A stretch of 64,000 nt of DNA from Actinomycetales bacterium. GTDB lineage: Bacteria > Actinomycetota > Actinomycetes > Actinomycetales > Dermatophilaceae. A model generated the notes under the pieces. It did no database searches and was not told the DNA's origin. It saw only the letters and a program-made list of their open reading frames with translations. A program made the translations under genes and the position numbers. The DNA lies in NCBI GenBank assembly GCA_016711095.1, contig JADJTP010000001.1:682001-746000 (forward strand), in the 5' to 3' direction. Shown here in pieces: positions 1-8,824 of the stretch (position 1 is the first letter of the stretch; each line of letters opens with the position of its first letter).

Positions 1-188
1 TCACGGTCGTCGTCGAGGGAAGCCTGCTCGTCGACAGCGAGGGCGAGCGCTTCGAAGTCCGGGCCGGTCAGTCGATCGTCACCAAGGCCGGCGAACGGGT
101 GCGGTATGCCGCGGGCCCCCAGGGTGCGGCATACGTGGCGGTCTGTGTGCCGGCCTTCACCCCCGAGGCTGCACACCGGGAGGACTGA
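1..188 (+). CDS. Cupin-domain protein, C-terminal fragment
   Basis: The 5' part lies outside the window; codons are read from base 3 to a TGA at 186-188. The visible 61 residues have the end of a cupin beta-barrel: alternating hydrophobic strands, a G-E-x-F-x-V-x-A-G-Q turn, then V-T-K-A-G-E-R-V-R-Y. Cupins of this size are often small metal-binding sugar isomerases, dioxygenases or regulators; which one cannot be told from this fragment. The stop abuts the GTG start of adenosine deaminase at 189, so the two are probably co-transcribed. Two copies of the GTATGCCG octamer lie here (104-111 and 127-134). Confidence 0.7.
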   Translation, partial: TVVVEGSLLVDSEGERFEVRAGQSIVTKAGERVRYAAGPQGAAYVAVCVPAFTPEAAHRED

Positions 189-1370
189 GTGCCCGTCGAC
201 GCGCGCCGCCTGGAGCACGAGAGCATCGTCGCGGCGCCCAAGGTGCTGCTGCATGATCACCTCGACGGCGGTCTGAGGCCTCAGACGATCATCGAGCTTG
301 CCGACGAGGTCGGCTATGGCGGGCTGCCGAGCACCGACGCGGCCGACCTCGACCGCTGGTTCCGTGAGAGCAGCGACTCCGGCTCGCTGATTCGCTATCT
401 GCAGACCTTCGACCAGACCGTCGCGGTCATGCAGACCGAGGCTGGCCTGCACCGGGTCGCCAGGGAGTGTGCGCTGGACCTCTCCGCCGACGGCATTGTC
501 TATGCCGAGAGCCGCTTCGCCCCGGAGCAGCACCTCTCCCAGGGACTCTCTCTCGAACAGGTCGTCGAGGCGGTCAATGCGGGCTTCCGCGACGGCGAGC
601 GGGAGGCCGCCGCGGCCGGACACCCCATCCGGGTCACGGCCCTGCTCACGGCGATGCGGCATGCAGCGAAGAGCTCGGAGATCGCGACGCTCGCGGTCCG
701 TTACCGAGACGACGGCGTCGCTGGCTTCGACATCGCCGGCGCCGAGGACGGTTTCCCGCCGACGCGCCACCTCGACGCATTCGAGTATCTGCAGCGTGAG
801 AACGCCCACTTCACGATCCACGCCGGAGAGGCCTTCGGCCTGCCGAGCATCTGGGAGGCCGTGCAGTATTGCAGCACCGACCGACTCGGTCACGGCGTGC
901 GGATCGTCGACGACATCACCATCGGTGGGGTGCCGGTCCCGCTCTGGGTGGCCCAGGCACATGCGGCCAAGGTGCGTAACTACCTTGACGTCGACCTGTC
1001 CACGGTGCGCTTGGGCCGGCTCGCGGCATATGTGCGCGACTCCCGCATCCCGCTGGAGATGTGTCCGAGCAGCAACGTGCAGACCGGGGCGGCCCGGACG
1101 CTCGGGCTGCACCCCATCTCGTTGTTGTTGCGGCTGCTGTTCCGGGTCACCCTCAACACCGACAACCGACTGATGAGCGGCACCACGCTGTCCCGGGAGG
1201 CCGAGCTTATGGTCGACGAGGCGGGCTGGACGCTCGGGGACCTGCGCTGGGTGAGCATCAATGCGATGAAGTCGGCGTTCATCCCGTTCGACGAGCGGCT
1301 CGCGCTCATCGACGGCATGATCAAGCCCGGGTATGCCGCGCTCGGCTGCACCTCGGGCCGCCCACGCTGA
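189..1370 (+). CDS. add: Adenosine deaminase
   Basis: Hydrolytic deamination of (deoxy)adenosine to (deoxy)inosine in the cytoplasm, for purine salvage. 393 aa, near the usual actinobacterial length. All metal and catalytic motifs are visible: H-D-H-L-D-G (zinc ligands H22 and H24), H-A-G-E (H211, general acid E214), L-G-H-G-V (H235) and N-T-D-N (D325), followed by M-S-G-T-T. The GTG at 189 directly follows the cupin stop, which fixes the start. The product inosine is a substrate for the purine nucleoside phosphorylase at 17.6 kb, so the genes share a pathway although they are not in one operon. The gene is followed by an 18-bp tandem repeat. Confidence 0.95.
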   Translation: MPVDARRLEHESIVAAPKVLLHDHLDGGLRPQTIIELADEVGYGGLPSTDAADLDRWFRESSDSGSLIRYLQTFDQTVAVMQTEAGLHRVARECALDLSADGIVYAESRFAPEQHLSQGLSLEQVVEAVNAGFRDGEREAAAAGHPIRVTALLTAMRHAAKSSEIATLAVRYRDDGVAGFDIAGAEDGFPPTRHLDAFEYLQRENAHFTIHAGEAFGLPSIWEAVQYCSTDRLGHGVRIVDDITIGGVPVPLWVAQAHAAKVRNYLDVDLSTVRLGRLAAYVRDSRIPLEMCPSSNVQTGAARTLGLHPISLLLRLLFRVTLNTDNRLMSGTTLSREAELMVDEAGWTLGDLRWVSINAMKSAFIPFDERLALIDGMIKPGYAALGCTSGRPR

Positions 1371-1391
1371 CCGGCGCCGATTCGAGCTGAC

Positions 1392-1445
1392 GCTCAGCCG
1401 AGCGGATCGGCTCAGCGGAGCGGATCGGCTCAGCGGAGCGGATCA
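1392..1445. repeat. 18-bp tandem repeat, three copies, over a stop codon
   Basis: Three adjacent 18-bp units (1392-1409, 1410-1427, 1428-1445), each a version of GCTCAGCGGAGCGGATCG with single-base differences. The third unit holds the last codons and TGA of the minus-strand RDD gene; the other two repeat the stop-codon region outside the gene. It looks like slipped-strand duplication at a gene end. No terminator hairpin is obvious in this add/RDD convergent junction. Confidence 0.85.
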
Positions 1446-2254
1446 TCGGCGATGAGCCGGTCGCGCAGCCGGGCATCGCGCATCAGCCGCTCGAGGTCGC
1501 GCCGTCGACGGTCGGCGGCGATGGCAGCGAGGACGTATTCCGGGTGGTTGCCTGAGGGCGGGGCTGGGGAGACGTAGGGCAGGGCCTCCTCGAGCAGCTC
1601 GCGGCCGAGTTGCTCGCGCACCGTCGGATCCATCGTGAACGCCGCGGGCAGGAAGGTCCGGATGGCCAAGGCCAGCCCGTCGGGCATCGTCGCGAGGTCG
1701 GCGCTGGTGACCCAGCCGGCCAGATGCGGGGGCATCGGCACCGGCGGGGGCAGGTTGGCCCGGTGTCGCTCCCGCACGACATAGGTGCCCGCGGCCATAT
1801 CGCCCAGGCGCTTACCGCGGGGGTTGACGACCGAAGCGATCACCGCCGGTAGGCCGAAGAAGAAGTAGATCTCCACGATGCCGATGAGGCTGCGGGTCAG
1901 GGCGTGTCGGAAGGTGATCGGGCCGGCATCGTCGCGCACGGTGCGCAGGCCCGTGGCCAGTTTGCCGATGGTGCGTCCCCGCGTCAGGGTGAGCATTGCC
2001 GTGGGATAGCCCAGCAGCGCGGCGAGGCTCGCGACGAGCACAAGCGCCGCAGCCAAGGCCTCGTCCAGCGAAGCCGACAGGAAGCTGGCGAACACGATCA
2101 ATGCCCCGGCGAGCGTCTGGACGATGACGAGGTCCAGCAGCCCCGAGAGAATCCGCATTCCGATCGATGCCGGGGGCAAATCGAGCGCGACGCCCTCCCC
2201 GGTGACCAGGTCGTCCTCGGTCACGCCGATCGTCGCGATCGTCGTCTCGCTCAC
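1430..2254 (-). CDS. RDD-family membrane protein
   Basis: 274 aa from a GTG at 2254. The same frame is open upstream, but that extension would run through the divergent SpoIIM gene, so I choose the GTG (V-S-E-T-T-I). The RDD family are small multi-pass proteins of poorly known function, sometimes linked to transport or stress. After about 30 soluble residues come the R-I-L-S-G-L-L-D segment carrying the conserved R and D, two hydrophobic helices, a G-R-T-I-G-K loop, then a third helix and a G-K-R-L-G-D-M motif. The last 90 residues are soluble and charged. It is divergent from SpoIIM with only 18 bp between the starts, so the promoters must overlap coding DNA. Confidence 0.85.
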   Translation of the reverse strand: MSETTIATIGVTEDDLVTGEGVALDLPPASIGMRILSGLLDLVIVQTLAGALIVFASFLSASLDEALAAALVLVASLAALLGYPTAMLTLTRGRTIGKLATGLRTVRDDAGPITFRHALTRSLIGIVEIYFFFGLPAVIASVVNPRGKRLGDMAAGTYVVRERHRANLPPPVPMPPHLAGWVTSADLATMPDGLALAIRTFLPAAFTMDPTVREQLGRELLEEALPYVSPAPPSGNHPEYVLAAIAADRRRRDLERLMRDARLRDRLIADDPLR

Positions 2255-2272
2255 ACGGCATACAGTAACGGC

Positions 2273-3271
2273 GTGGACCTCGATGCCTATGTGGCAGCGC
2301 ACTCCCACGAGTGGGCCCGGCTCGAGCGGCTCCTCGGTCGCCGGGGCACCCTGACCGGTGCGGAGGCCGACGAGTTGCTCGAGCTGTATCAGCGCACCGC
2401 TACTCACCTGTCGGAGATCCGTTCCACCGCACCGGAACCGACGATGGTCTCCTACCTGTCCTCGATGCTTGCCCGGGCCCGCTCACGTGCGGTCGGGACG
2501 CGCTCGACGTCCTGGCAGGATGTGGTGCGGTTCTTTGCGGTCACCTTCCCGGCGGCCCTGTATCGCACCCGCCGGTGGTGGCTCGTCACCATGGCGGTCA
2601 ACGTCGTCGTCGGCTTCGTCGTCGGGTGGTGGTTCTACGTCAACCCGCAGTTCGAGTCGGCACTGGCCTCACCGGCCGAGATCGAGCAGCTCGTCACTCA
2701 GGACTTCGAGAACTACTACAGCGAGTATGCCGCCGGCTCCTTTGCGCTGAAGGTGTGGACGAACAACGCGTGGGTCGCGGCGCTGGCCATCTCGTTGGGA
2801 GTGCTCGGCCTTCCCGTCGTCCTGGTGTTGTGGCAGAACATCGTCAATGTCGCCATCATCGGCGCGATCATGTGGCGGTACGACCGCGCAGGCCTCTTTT
2901 TCGGCCTCATCCTGCCCCACGGGCTGCTGGAGCTGACGGCGGTGTTCGTCGCGGCCGGGGTGGGGCTGAGGTTGTTCTGGGCGTGGGTCGAGCCGGGTCC
3001 ACGGACGCGGATGACAGCCCTCGCCCACGAGGGCCGCGCCGCGATGTCGGTCGCGCTCGGGCTCGTCGTCGTGCTGTTCCTCTCCGGGGTGATCGAGGCT
3101 TTCGTCACTCCCTCGCCGTTGCCGACGTGGGCGCGCATCGCGGTCGGGGTGCTCGCCGAGGCGGCCTTTCTCACCTACGTGTTCACCCTCGGGCGGTATG
3201 CCGTGCAGCGGGGCGAGACCGGTGATGTCGCGGCCGCCGACCGCGGCGCGGACGCGCCGGTGGCCGGTTGA
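2273..3271 (+). CDS. SpoIIM/DUF95-family integral membrane protein
   Basis: 332 aa from a GTG at 2273 (V-D-L-D-A-Y-V); in-frame upstream codons belong to the antisense of the RDD gene and are rejected. An N-terminal soluble helical part (about residues 1-95) is followed by at least five hydrophobic helices, including W-W-L-V-T-M-A-V-N-V-V-V-G-F and the conserved stretch P-H-G-L-L-E-L, the hallmark of the stage II sporulation protein M family. In non-sporulating actinobacteria this family is found beside moxR, DUF58 and RDD genes, as here. I recall the Rv3694c region of M. tuberculosis having the same content. Function is unknown; a role in envelope processes is inferred from context. It ends 9 bp before the convergent DUF58 gene. 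Confidence 0.85.
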   Translation: MDLDAYVAAHSHEWARLERLLGRRGTLTGAEADELLELYQRTATHLSEIRSTAPEPTMVSYLSSMLARARSRAVGTRSTSWQDVVRFFAVTFPAALYRTRRWWLVTMAVNVVVGFVVGWWFYVNPQFESALASPAEIEQLVTQDFENYYSEYAAGSFALKVWTNNAWVAALAISLGVLGLPVVLVLWQNIVNVAIIGAIMWRYDRAGLFFGLILPHGLLELTAVFVAAGVGLRLFWAWVEPGPRTRMTALAHEGRAAMSVALGLVVVLFLSGVIEAFVTPSPLPTWARIAVGVLAEAAFLTYVFTLGRYAVQRGETGDVAAADRGADAPVAG

Positions 3272-3280
3272 CCACGGCCA

Positions 3281-4576
3281 CTAAAGCAAACCCTGGGCCT
3301 TGAGCAGCAGGTAGTGGTCGGCGAGCTTGGGCGGCAGCAACTCTGGGGGAGCGTCGATGACGGTGACTCCGAGTTGGCGCAGCATCGAGGCGGTGCGATC
3401 GCGCAGGGCCAGGGTCCGCTCGGCGGCGGCCGCGGCATATGCGTGGTCTGTGGTGTCGCGGCTGCCCGCCATGGTGAGCAACGCGGGGTCCGACACCGAG
3501 GCGAGCACCACCCGGTGGTGATGGGTGAGCGTGGCGAGGGTCGGCAGCAGCGACTCCTGGATCGCCGCCGGCTCCAAGGGCGTAAGCAGCACGACGAGCG
3601 CCCGCCGACGTGACGTGTCGGTGATCGCGCTGGCCAGAGTCGGCCAGGAGGCCTCCAACAGAGCCGGCTCCAAGGGGGCCATCGCTTGGACGAGATCGCC
3701 GAGCAGGGTCGGCCGACGAGCCGTCGCCGAGACGCGGGCCCGCAGCCAGCGATCCCCGGCCAGGAAGTCCACCCGGTCCCCGGCCCGGGACGCGAGCGCG
3801 GCGAGGAGCAGAGCGGCATCCATGGCGGCGTCCAGTCGCGGCTGGTCCTCGACCCGGCCGGCGGAGGTCCGCGAGGTGTCGAGCACCAGGATGACCCTGC
3901 GGTCGCGCTCGGGCTGCCAGGTGCGCACGACGACCGATCGGCGACGGGCGGTCGCCCGCCAGTCGATCGAGCGGATGTCGTCGCCCTCGACATAGTCGCG
4001 CAGCGAGTCGAACTCGGTGCCCTGTCCGCGGATCCGGACTGCCGACCGTCCGTCGAGCTGGCGCAGCGAGGCGAGCCGCGACGGCAGGTGTTTGCGGGAC
4101 TCGAACGGCGGCAACGCCCGCACGACCCCCGGCACCTCGAACGAGCGTTGCCGGGCGGCCAGGCGAAGCGGCCCGAATGAGCGCACGGTGACCCGGTCAG
4201 CCTTACGATCCCCGCGCCGAGTGGGCCGAAGTGTCGTGGTCAGCCGCCGTCGCTCACCGCCGTCGATCCGCACCGTATGCCGCTCGCGCACCGCCCCGGC
4301 AGACGGCTGCCAGGCATCGCGGACGGCTCCCCGCAACCGCCGCCTGGTTGGGTTGGTGACCAACAGACGCGAACTGGTCGGCTCGCCCAGACGGACGGCG
4401 GCGATCGGCTCACGCTCGATGACCAATCGGCGGGGAGACAAGGCCAGGGCGATATCCAGCAGGACCAGGCCGAGGCAGATCAACGCCCACAGGGCCACCG
4501 TCCGACGCGCGGGTTCCAAGACCACGGCCACGGACCCGATGAGCACGAGCACCGGCAGCCGCCCGGTCACCGACAT
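3281..4576 (-). CDS. DUF58-domain protein (MoxR partner)
   Basis: 431 aa. Two hydrophobic helices at the N-terminus (about 7-22 and 27-46) anchor the protein, followed by a beta-rich part and the diagnostic DUF58 core G-T-E-F-D-S-L-R-D-Y-V-E-G-D-D-I-R-S-I-D-W-containing segment near residue 190. Beyond this lies a von Willebrand A-like region with V-I-L-V-L-D-T-S-R (a partial MIDAS), as usual for the family. DUF58 proteins are encoded next to MoxR AAA ATPases and are thought to act with them as a chaperone or metal-dependent assembly system; the substrate is not known. It is the last gene of the five-gene minus-strand run 8699-3281, 67 bp after moxR. Confidence 0.9.
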   Translation of the reverse strand: MSVTGRLPVLVLIGSVAVVLEPARRTVALWALICLGLVLLDIALALSPRRLVIEREPIAAVRLGEPTSSRLLVTNPTRRRLRGAVRDAWQPSAGAVRERHTVRIDGGERRRLTTTLRPTRRGDRKADRVTVRSFGPLRLAARQRSFEVPGVVRALPPFESRKHLPSRLASLRQLDGRSAVRIRGQGTEFDSLRDYVEGDDIRSIDWRATARRRSVVVRTWQPERDRRVILVLDTSRTSAGRVEDQPRLDAAMDAALLLAALASRAGDRVDFLAGDRWLRARVSATARRPTLLGDLVQAMAPLEPALLEASWPTLASAITDTSRRRALVVLLTPLEPAAIQESLLPTLATLTHHHRVVLASVSDPALLTMAGSRDTTDHAYAAAAAERTLALRDRTASMLRQLGVTVIDAPPELLPPKLADHYLLLKAQGLL

Positions 4577-4643
4577 GGGGGATCACCGCCGAGGTGAGCG
4601 GGCGGCATACGAGCCGGGGGGTGGGCCATGAGGCAGGCGATGC

Positions 4644-5699
4644 TCAGCGAGGGACGGGGACGGAGGCGATCGCGCTGGCCAGCACGGAGGCGACGCCGAT
4701 GCCCTCGAGCTCGGCCTCGGGACGCAACGTGAGCCGGTGCGCGAGAGTCGCGTGGGCCAGGGCCTTGACGTCGTCGGGCGTGACAAAGCCGCGGCCGTTC
4801 ATCCAGGCCCAGGCGCGCGAGGTGGCCAGCAAGGCGGTAGCTCCGCGAGGAGACACCCCGAGCGCGAGCGAGGGCGATTGACGAGTCGCCCGGGCGATGT
4901 CGACGATGTATGCCGCGATCTCCGGCGACACCGTCACCCCCCTGACTGCGGCCGTCCCGGCCTCGAGATCGGCCGGCCCGGCGACGGCTCGGATGCCGGC
5001 CGCTCCCAGGTCGCGGGGGTCGAAGCCGCGGGCGTGCCGTTGGACGACCTCGATCTCCTGCTCGCGCGGCGGCACGGGGAGGATCACCTTGAGCAGGAAG
5101 CGGTCGAGTTGGGCCTCGGGCAGCGGATACGTGCCTTCGTATTCGACGGGGTTCTGGGTGGCCGCGACGAGGAAAGGCACCGGCAGGGGCCGCGGGTGCC
5201 CCTCGATCGACACCTGTCGTTCCTCCATCGCCTCCAGCAACGACGCTTGAGTCTTCGGGGGGGTTCGGTTGATCTCATCGGCCAGCAGCAGGTTGGTGAA
5301 GACCGGGCCTTCGCGGAAGGAGAAGTCCGACGTGGATGTGTCATAGATGAGCGATCCGGTGATGTCGCCAGGCATGAGGTCGGGAGTGAACTGCACGCGC
5401 TTGGTGTCGACCGCCAGGGCCGCAGCGACGGCTCGCACGAGCAGGGTCTTGGCCACCCCGGGTACGCCTTCGAGCAGGATGTGACCTCGTGAGAGCAGAC
5501 AGATGAGGATGCCCGACACGGCCGCGTCCTGACCGACGACGGCCTTGGCGACCTCGTGACGCACTGCCAGCAGGGCCGCGCGTGCCGGGTCACCCTGAGC
5601 AGCCGGGGGCTGGGGGGCATCGGTCGGCGCGAGGGGCCTGGGGGACGCGGTCGGAGCGGTCGGAGCGGTGGGCTCGGTCGGCGCGGTGGGCTCGGTCAT
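4644..5699 (-). CDS. moxR: MoxR-family AAA+ ATPase
   Basis: 351 aa from the ATG at 5699, which overlaps the TGA of the DUF4350 gene; the longer open frame upstream is antisense to that gene. Residues 1-35 are low-complexity Thr/Ala/Pro-Glu repeats encoded by a short direct DNA repeat. The AAA+ core has Walker A G-V-P-G-V-A-K-T (78-85), Walker B L-L-L-A-D-E-I-N (137-144), sensor 1 A-A-T-Q-N-P-V-E-Y and the P-E-A-Q-L-D-R-F box. MoxR ATPases use ATP to remodel or insert cofactors into VWA-type partners; the DUF58 protein encoded downstream is the probable partner. The cytoplasmic ATPase would act on membrane-anchored partners of this operon. Confidence 0.95.
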   Translation of the reverse strand: MTEPTAPTEPTAPTAPTASPRPLAPTDAPQPPAAQGDPARAALLAVRHEVAKAVVGQDAAVSGILICLLSRGHILLEGVPGVAKTLLVRAVAAALAVDTKRVQFTPDLMPGDITGSLIYDTSTSDFSFREGPVFTNLLLADEINRTPPKTQASLLEAMEERQVSIEGHPRPLPVPFLVAATQNPVEYEGTYPLPEAQLDRFLLKVILPVPPREQEIEVVQRHARGFDPRDLGAAGIRAVAGPADLEAGTAAVRGVTVSPEIAAYIVDIARATRQSPSLALGVSPRGATALLATSRAWAWMNGRGFVTPDDVKALAHATLAHRLTLRPEAELEGIGVASVLASAIASVPVPR

Positions 5700-6934
5700 G
5701 AGCGGCGGATCTCTTTCTCCAGGGCCGTTAGTCGGGCGGCGAGGGCAAGCAGGTCGGCGTCGGACGCCGTCGGCAGACCGCCGAGCAGCCACCGCAATTC
5801 TTCGATCGAATGTCGGGTGGCGGCAGCGGTCGCCTCGGCGAGTGCGTCGACGGGGACGGCTGCGGGCAGACCGAGGTATGCCGCGAGCCGGCGCCTGGTC
5901 GCGTCCCGCAGCACCGCGGATGCCCGCTGGCTGTCGCGGGCCTTGCGATACATCCGGCCGCGACTCTCGGTGGTCTCGACGGCACGGATGACGACCGGCA
6001 GCGGTTCGGTGACCAGCCGCCCGAACCGCCTGCCGCGCCACCACATCGTCGCCAAGGTGGCCAGGAACAGCAGCATGAGCATGGAGCCCCACCACGGCGG
6101 CGTGAAGTCCTCCGCCTGTTCAGCCGCCGACGGTGGGACGTCGCGCAGGTCGGGGACGTACCAGAGGAGCCGGGGCGAGTGGCCCAGAGCCCGCAGTGCG
6201 ACGGCCGCGTTGTCGACCTGTGCGACCCGGTCATTGGCGATGACGTCGACGCTGCCGATGAGCACCACCTCGGCCAGGCCCGGCCCCGACGTGCGCAGAT
6301 AGACCCCGTAGTCGTCGTTGACGAAGCAGGTGGCTACCGCATCGCGTCGGGAGTATTCGGACTGGGAGCGCGAGAGCCGCTCATCGGGGCGGACGTCGGG
6401 GTTGTCGCACACGCTCACCAGGTCGGCTTGCTGGCGGAACGCGTCGCGCATCCCCACCGCCGGCACCAGCGCCCGCACGACGCGGCGATCGGGCCTGATG
6501 AGCACGAGGCGTTCGGCCCCCGCGGCTACCTCGGCGACGGTGGCCAGCGTCGGTTCGCGCAACTCAGTGGTGTTGGCGATGACAAGAGTTGTCTCACGGT
6601 CGATCCCCGCCCCGAGCAGAGCCGCCTGCCCCTCGACGACAACGACCTCGACGCCTTGGGCGGCCAGAACCCGGGCGATCGCTTGCGCGCCGTTCGCGGT
6701 CGGATTCTGCGGATGGTATGCCGCGTCGCTTGCCCCCGCGGGCGCCCGCCAGCTCAGCACGGCTGCCGCGGCCAGGACGGCGCCGAGGATGAGAGCCCAT
6801 CGACGCCACGCTCGGCGCTGCCCGGTACCCCCGATCCCACCCGCGATCCCTCCCGCCGGGTCCACGGGACGGCCTGCGTCGACGGCGCCGGGTTGGTCGA
6901 GGTGCTCGGCAGCTGCCGGGGTCCAGGCGCTCAC
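5696..6934 (-). CDS. DUF4350-domain membrane protein
   Basis: 412 aa. A first transmembrane helix (about residues 43-60, W-A-L-I-L-G-A-V-L-A-A-A-A-V-L) is followed by an extracytoplasmic domain with the family pattern Y-H-P-Q-N-P-T-A-N-G-A-Q-A-I and G-V-E-V, then a second helix near residues 275-292, and a cytoplasmic helical tail. The architecture resembles GATase-like DUF4350 proteins of moxR operons (compare M. tuberculosis Rv3691). It overlaps both neighbours by four bases (ATGA), which implies translational coupling. Function is not established; the fixed company of moxR and DUF58 suggests one membrane machine. Confidence 0.88.
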   Translation of the reverse strand: MSAWTPAAAEHLDQPGAVDAGRPVDPAGGIAGGIGGTGQRRAWRRWALILGAVLAAAAVLSWRAPAGASDAAYHPQNPTANGAQAIARVLAAQGVEVVVVEGQAALLGAGIDRETTLVIANTTELREPTLATVAEVAAGAERLVLIRPDRRVVRALVPAVGMRDAFRQQADLVSVCDNPDVRPDERLSRSQSEYSRRDAVATCFVNDDYGVYLRTSGPGLAEVVLIGSVDVIANDRVAQVDNAAVALRALGHSPRLLWYVPDLRDVPPSAAEQAEDFTPPWWGSMLMLLFLATLATMWWRGRRFGRLVTEPLPVVIRAVETTESRGRMYRKARDSQRASAVLRDATRRRLAAYLGLPAAVPVDALAEATAAATRHSIEELRWLLGGLPTASDADLLALAARLTALEKEIRRS

Positions 6935-7629
6935 CCCGGACCGCCGCTCGTGCCGACCGCCGACGAGCGTGAACTGTCGGCTGTCGACGTCAGCACGGGC
7001 CGGGCCTTGCGCAGGGTGTCATCCAGGGCGCCCGCGGCGCGAGCATCGTCCTCGGTGGCGGCATACCGGCCGTATCTCACCCGGTCGAAGGTGTCCATCG
7101 CGCGGGCGGTCTCGGTGGCGTGCCCCGGGAAGACGACCGCGAGCTGGGCGCCGACCTCGTGGGCGGTGAGTGACGGGGCCTCAGTCAGCAGGGTGCGGTC
7201 GGCGGCTTCCCGGGCGACGGCCCGGGTGTAGTCGATGACCGCGTCGTCCCAGCGGCGCTCCCGCAGCGCGGCCGCGCCGCGGTCGCGGAACTGTGTGGGG
7301 GTCAGGCTGAGGTCGCCGAGCACGGACTCCGAATCGGTCACTGTTCGACGTTCTGTTCGCACCCGGCTGAGCAAGAGGGCGAGCGCCACGATGGCCAGAG
7401 CGGCGACCACAGCGACGAGAATCGGGGGAGCCCCCTGCCCGTCGACGGACCCGCCGCCCCCGGAGAGTTCGAGGAACTTCTCGCCGAGCCATTCGAGGAT
7501 CCGCCCAAGCAGGGGTCGACCGTCGTGATAGCCGTCGGTGGCCAACTCGTCCGCAACCCACTGGCGGGCTTGGGGGCCGCTCGGGTCCAGATCGGCGGGA
7601 AGGGTCTGTCGGACCAGCGCTTCGATCAT
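6931..7629 (-). CDS. DUF4129-domain protein
   Basis: 232 aa from the ATG at 7629 that overlaps the stop of the next gene upstream; the longer frame beyond it is antisense. An N-terminal stretch of about 65 residues is followed by a single transmembrane helix (about 69-88, I-L-V-A-V-V-A-A-L-A-I-V-A-L-A-L) and a cytoplasmic C-terminal domain with the DUF4129 signature A-L-R-E-R-R-W-D-D-A-V-I-D-Y-T-R and the later L-T-A-H-E-V-G. Related domains occur at the C-terminus of transglutaminase-like membrane proteins. It is part of the tightly overlapping operon 8699-3281. Confidence 0.85.
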   Translation of the reverse strand: MIEALVRQTLPADLDPSGPQARQWVADELATDGYHDGRPLLGRILEWLGEKFLELSGGGGSVDGQGAPPILVAVVAALAIVALALLLSRVRTERRTVTDSESVLGDLSLTPTQFRDRGAAALRERRWDDAVIDYTRAVAREAADRTLLTEAPSLTAHEVGAQLAVVFPGHATETARAMDTFDRVRYGRYAATEDDARAAGALDDTLRKARPVLTSTADSSRSSAVGTSGGPG

Positions 7630-8699
7630 CCGGCGGCCTCCGCGTCGGCGGCCGCCGCTCGACGCATGACCAGGTCGAGTCCCTCGGCGCGCATCCGGCA
7701 GTCGAGGTACTGCAGGACGACGACAGAGGCGAGGAACGGCGTGACGAGGATCGCTGCACCGAGATTGGCAAGCGTGAAGGCGAAGGTCCCGGCGGCGTCC
7801 CGACTGGTTGCGGGCACTTCGAGCAGGTCGACGAGCAGGTTGTAGATGAGCCACTGCGGCAGCTCGAGTGTCCAGAAGACGAGCACGGCGATGGACAGGC
7901 TCAGCAGGAACACTCCGGAGATCGCGCCGAACCGCCGCCGGCTCAGATTCCACGCGCGGGCCAGCGCCCGCCCGACGCCGAGGCGTTCCAGAACGACGGC
8001 CGGCCCGGCGAAGAGCAGCCGAGGGACGACGACGAGGTCGATGACCACCGCGAGCAGTCCCAGGACGGTGGCCAAGGCGAGCACGAGGGGGACGCTCTGC
8101 TCGGCGAGCAGGGCGAGGGTCCCGACGAGCAGAGCCCAGGGCAGCACGGCCACGGCCACGACGATCGCCTGGCTGCCGAGCAACGCCCAGACCCGGGGGC
8201 GGATCATCGAGCTGATCTCGCTCAGACTGCGTCGCCGACCGAGGGCGGCCTCGGCGACGGCATACGACAGCACGCCGGTGAGCACGAGCATGGCGTAGGC
8301 CGTGCCGCCGAGGCCGAGCAGCGGGGCGACCGCCCATTCGTCGACCACCGTTGCCACTCGGGTGGCCCGCAGCCACGAGCCGGTGAAGGCGAGCGTCACC
8401 AGGACGACCACCGGCAGGGCGCACACGGCGTTGACGATCGACGCAGCGCCAAGAACGGGGCCAGGGTTACGCCGGACGTGTTTGGCGGCGCCGTCCAGCA
8501 GGTCCGCGACGCCGAGCGGGGCCAGCGGGATGATGCCGGGTTTCGACGCCCGGGTCAGCGAATAGCGGTGACCGTAGGCGCCGAGCCTGCCGGCCCCGGG
8601 CGTCGCGCCGGTGGCGACCCGGGCGGGGGGCAGGTATGCCGCTCGTCGGGGGCGTGCGGGCTCCTCGGGCGCACCGGGTGCAGGGCCGAACCCACTCAC
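7626..8699 (-). CDS. Multi-pass membrane protein (DUF7847 / GPD membrane-domain type)
   Basis: 357 aa with a proline-rich soluble N-terminus (1-50) and about six hydrophobic helices. The opening G-I-I-P-L-A-P-L-G-V-A-D-L-L-D-G-A and the central V-V-P-R-L-L-F-A-G-P-A-V-V-L-E-R-L-G with A-W-N-L-S-R-R-R-F are typical of the actinobacterial proteins annotated as glycerophosphodiester phosphodiesterase membrane domain or DUF7847; no catalytic phosphodiesterase domain is present. It is the first gene of the DUF4129-DUF4350-MoxR-DUF58 operon, overlapping the next start by four bases. The 125-bp gap upstream to the rskA stop should hold the operon promoter; I see no clear -10/-35 pair. Confidence 0.82.
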   Translation of the reverse strand: MSGFGPAPGAPEEPARPRRAAYLPPARVATGATPGAGRLGAYGHRYSLTRASKPGIIPLAPLGVADLLDGAAKHVRRNPGPVLGAASIVNAVCALPVVVLVTLAFTGSWLRATRVATVVDEWAVAPLLGLGGTAYAMLVLTGVLSYAVAEAALGRRRSLSEISSMIRPRVWALLGSQAIVVAVAVLPWALLVGTLALLAEQSVPLVLALATVLGLLAVVIDLVVVPRLLFAGPAVVLERLGVGRALARAWNLSRRRFGAISGVFLLSLSIAVLVFWTLELPQWLIYNLLVDLLEVPATSRDAAGTFAFTLANLGAAILVTPFLASVVVLQYLDCRMRAEGLDLVMRRAAAADAEAAG

Positions 8700-8824
8700 G
8701 AGTCACCGTCCGGAAAGGCTCTCGGCAGGCCGCGACGGCCGTCCGCGCTCACGTGGTCCCCTCGTTCGGATGAATCTCGGCGCTGGGTCACGAAACTATC
8801 AGGCCGGGAAGCGACGGGCTCGAT

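Noticed and set aside
1904..2272. N-terminal extension of the SpoIIM frame
   Set aside because: It is antisense to the RDD gene and has no membrane or family character; the GTG at 2273 begins the conserved part.
5700..6095. Long N-terminal extension of MoxR
   Set aside because: Arg/Pro/His-rich shadow of the DUF4350 gene; the ATG at 5699 overlaps that gene's stop in the normal ATGA manner.
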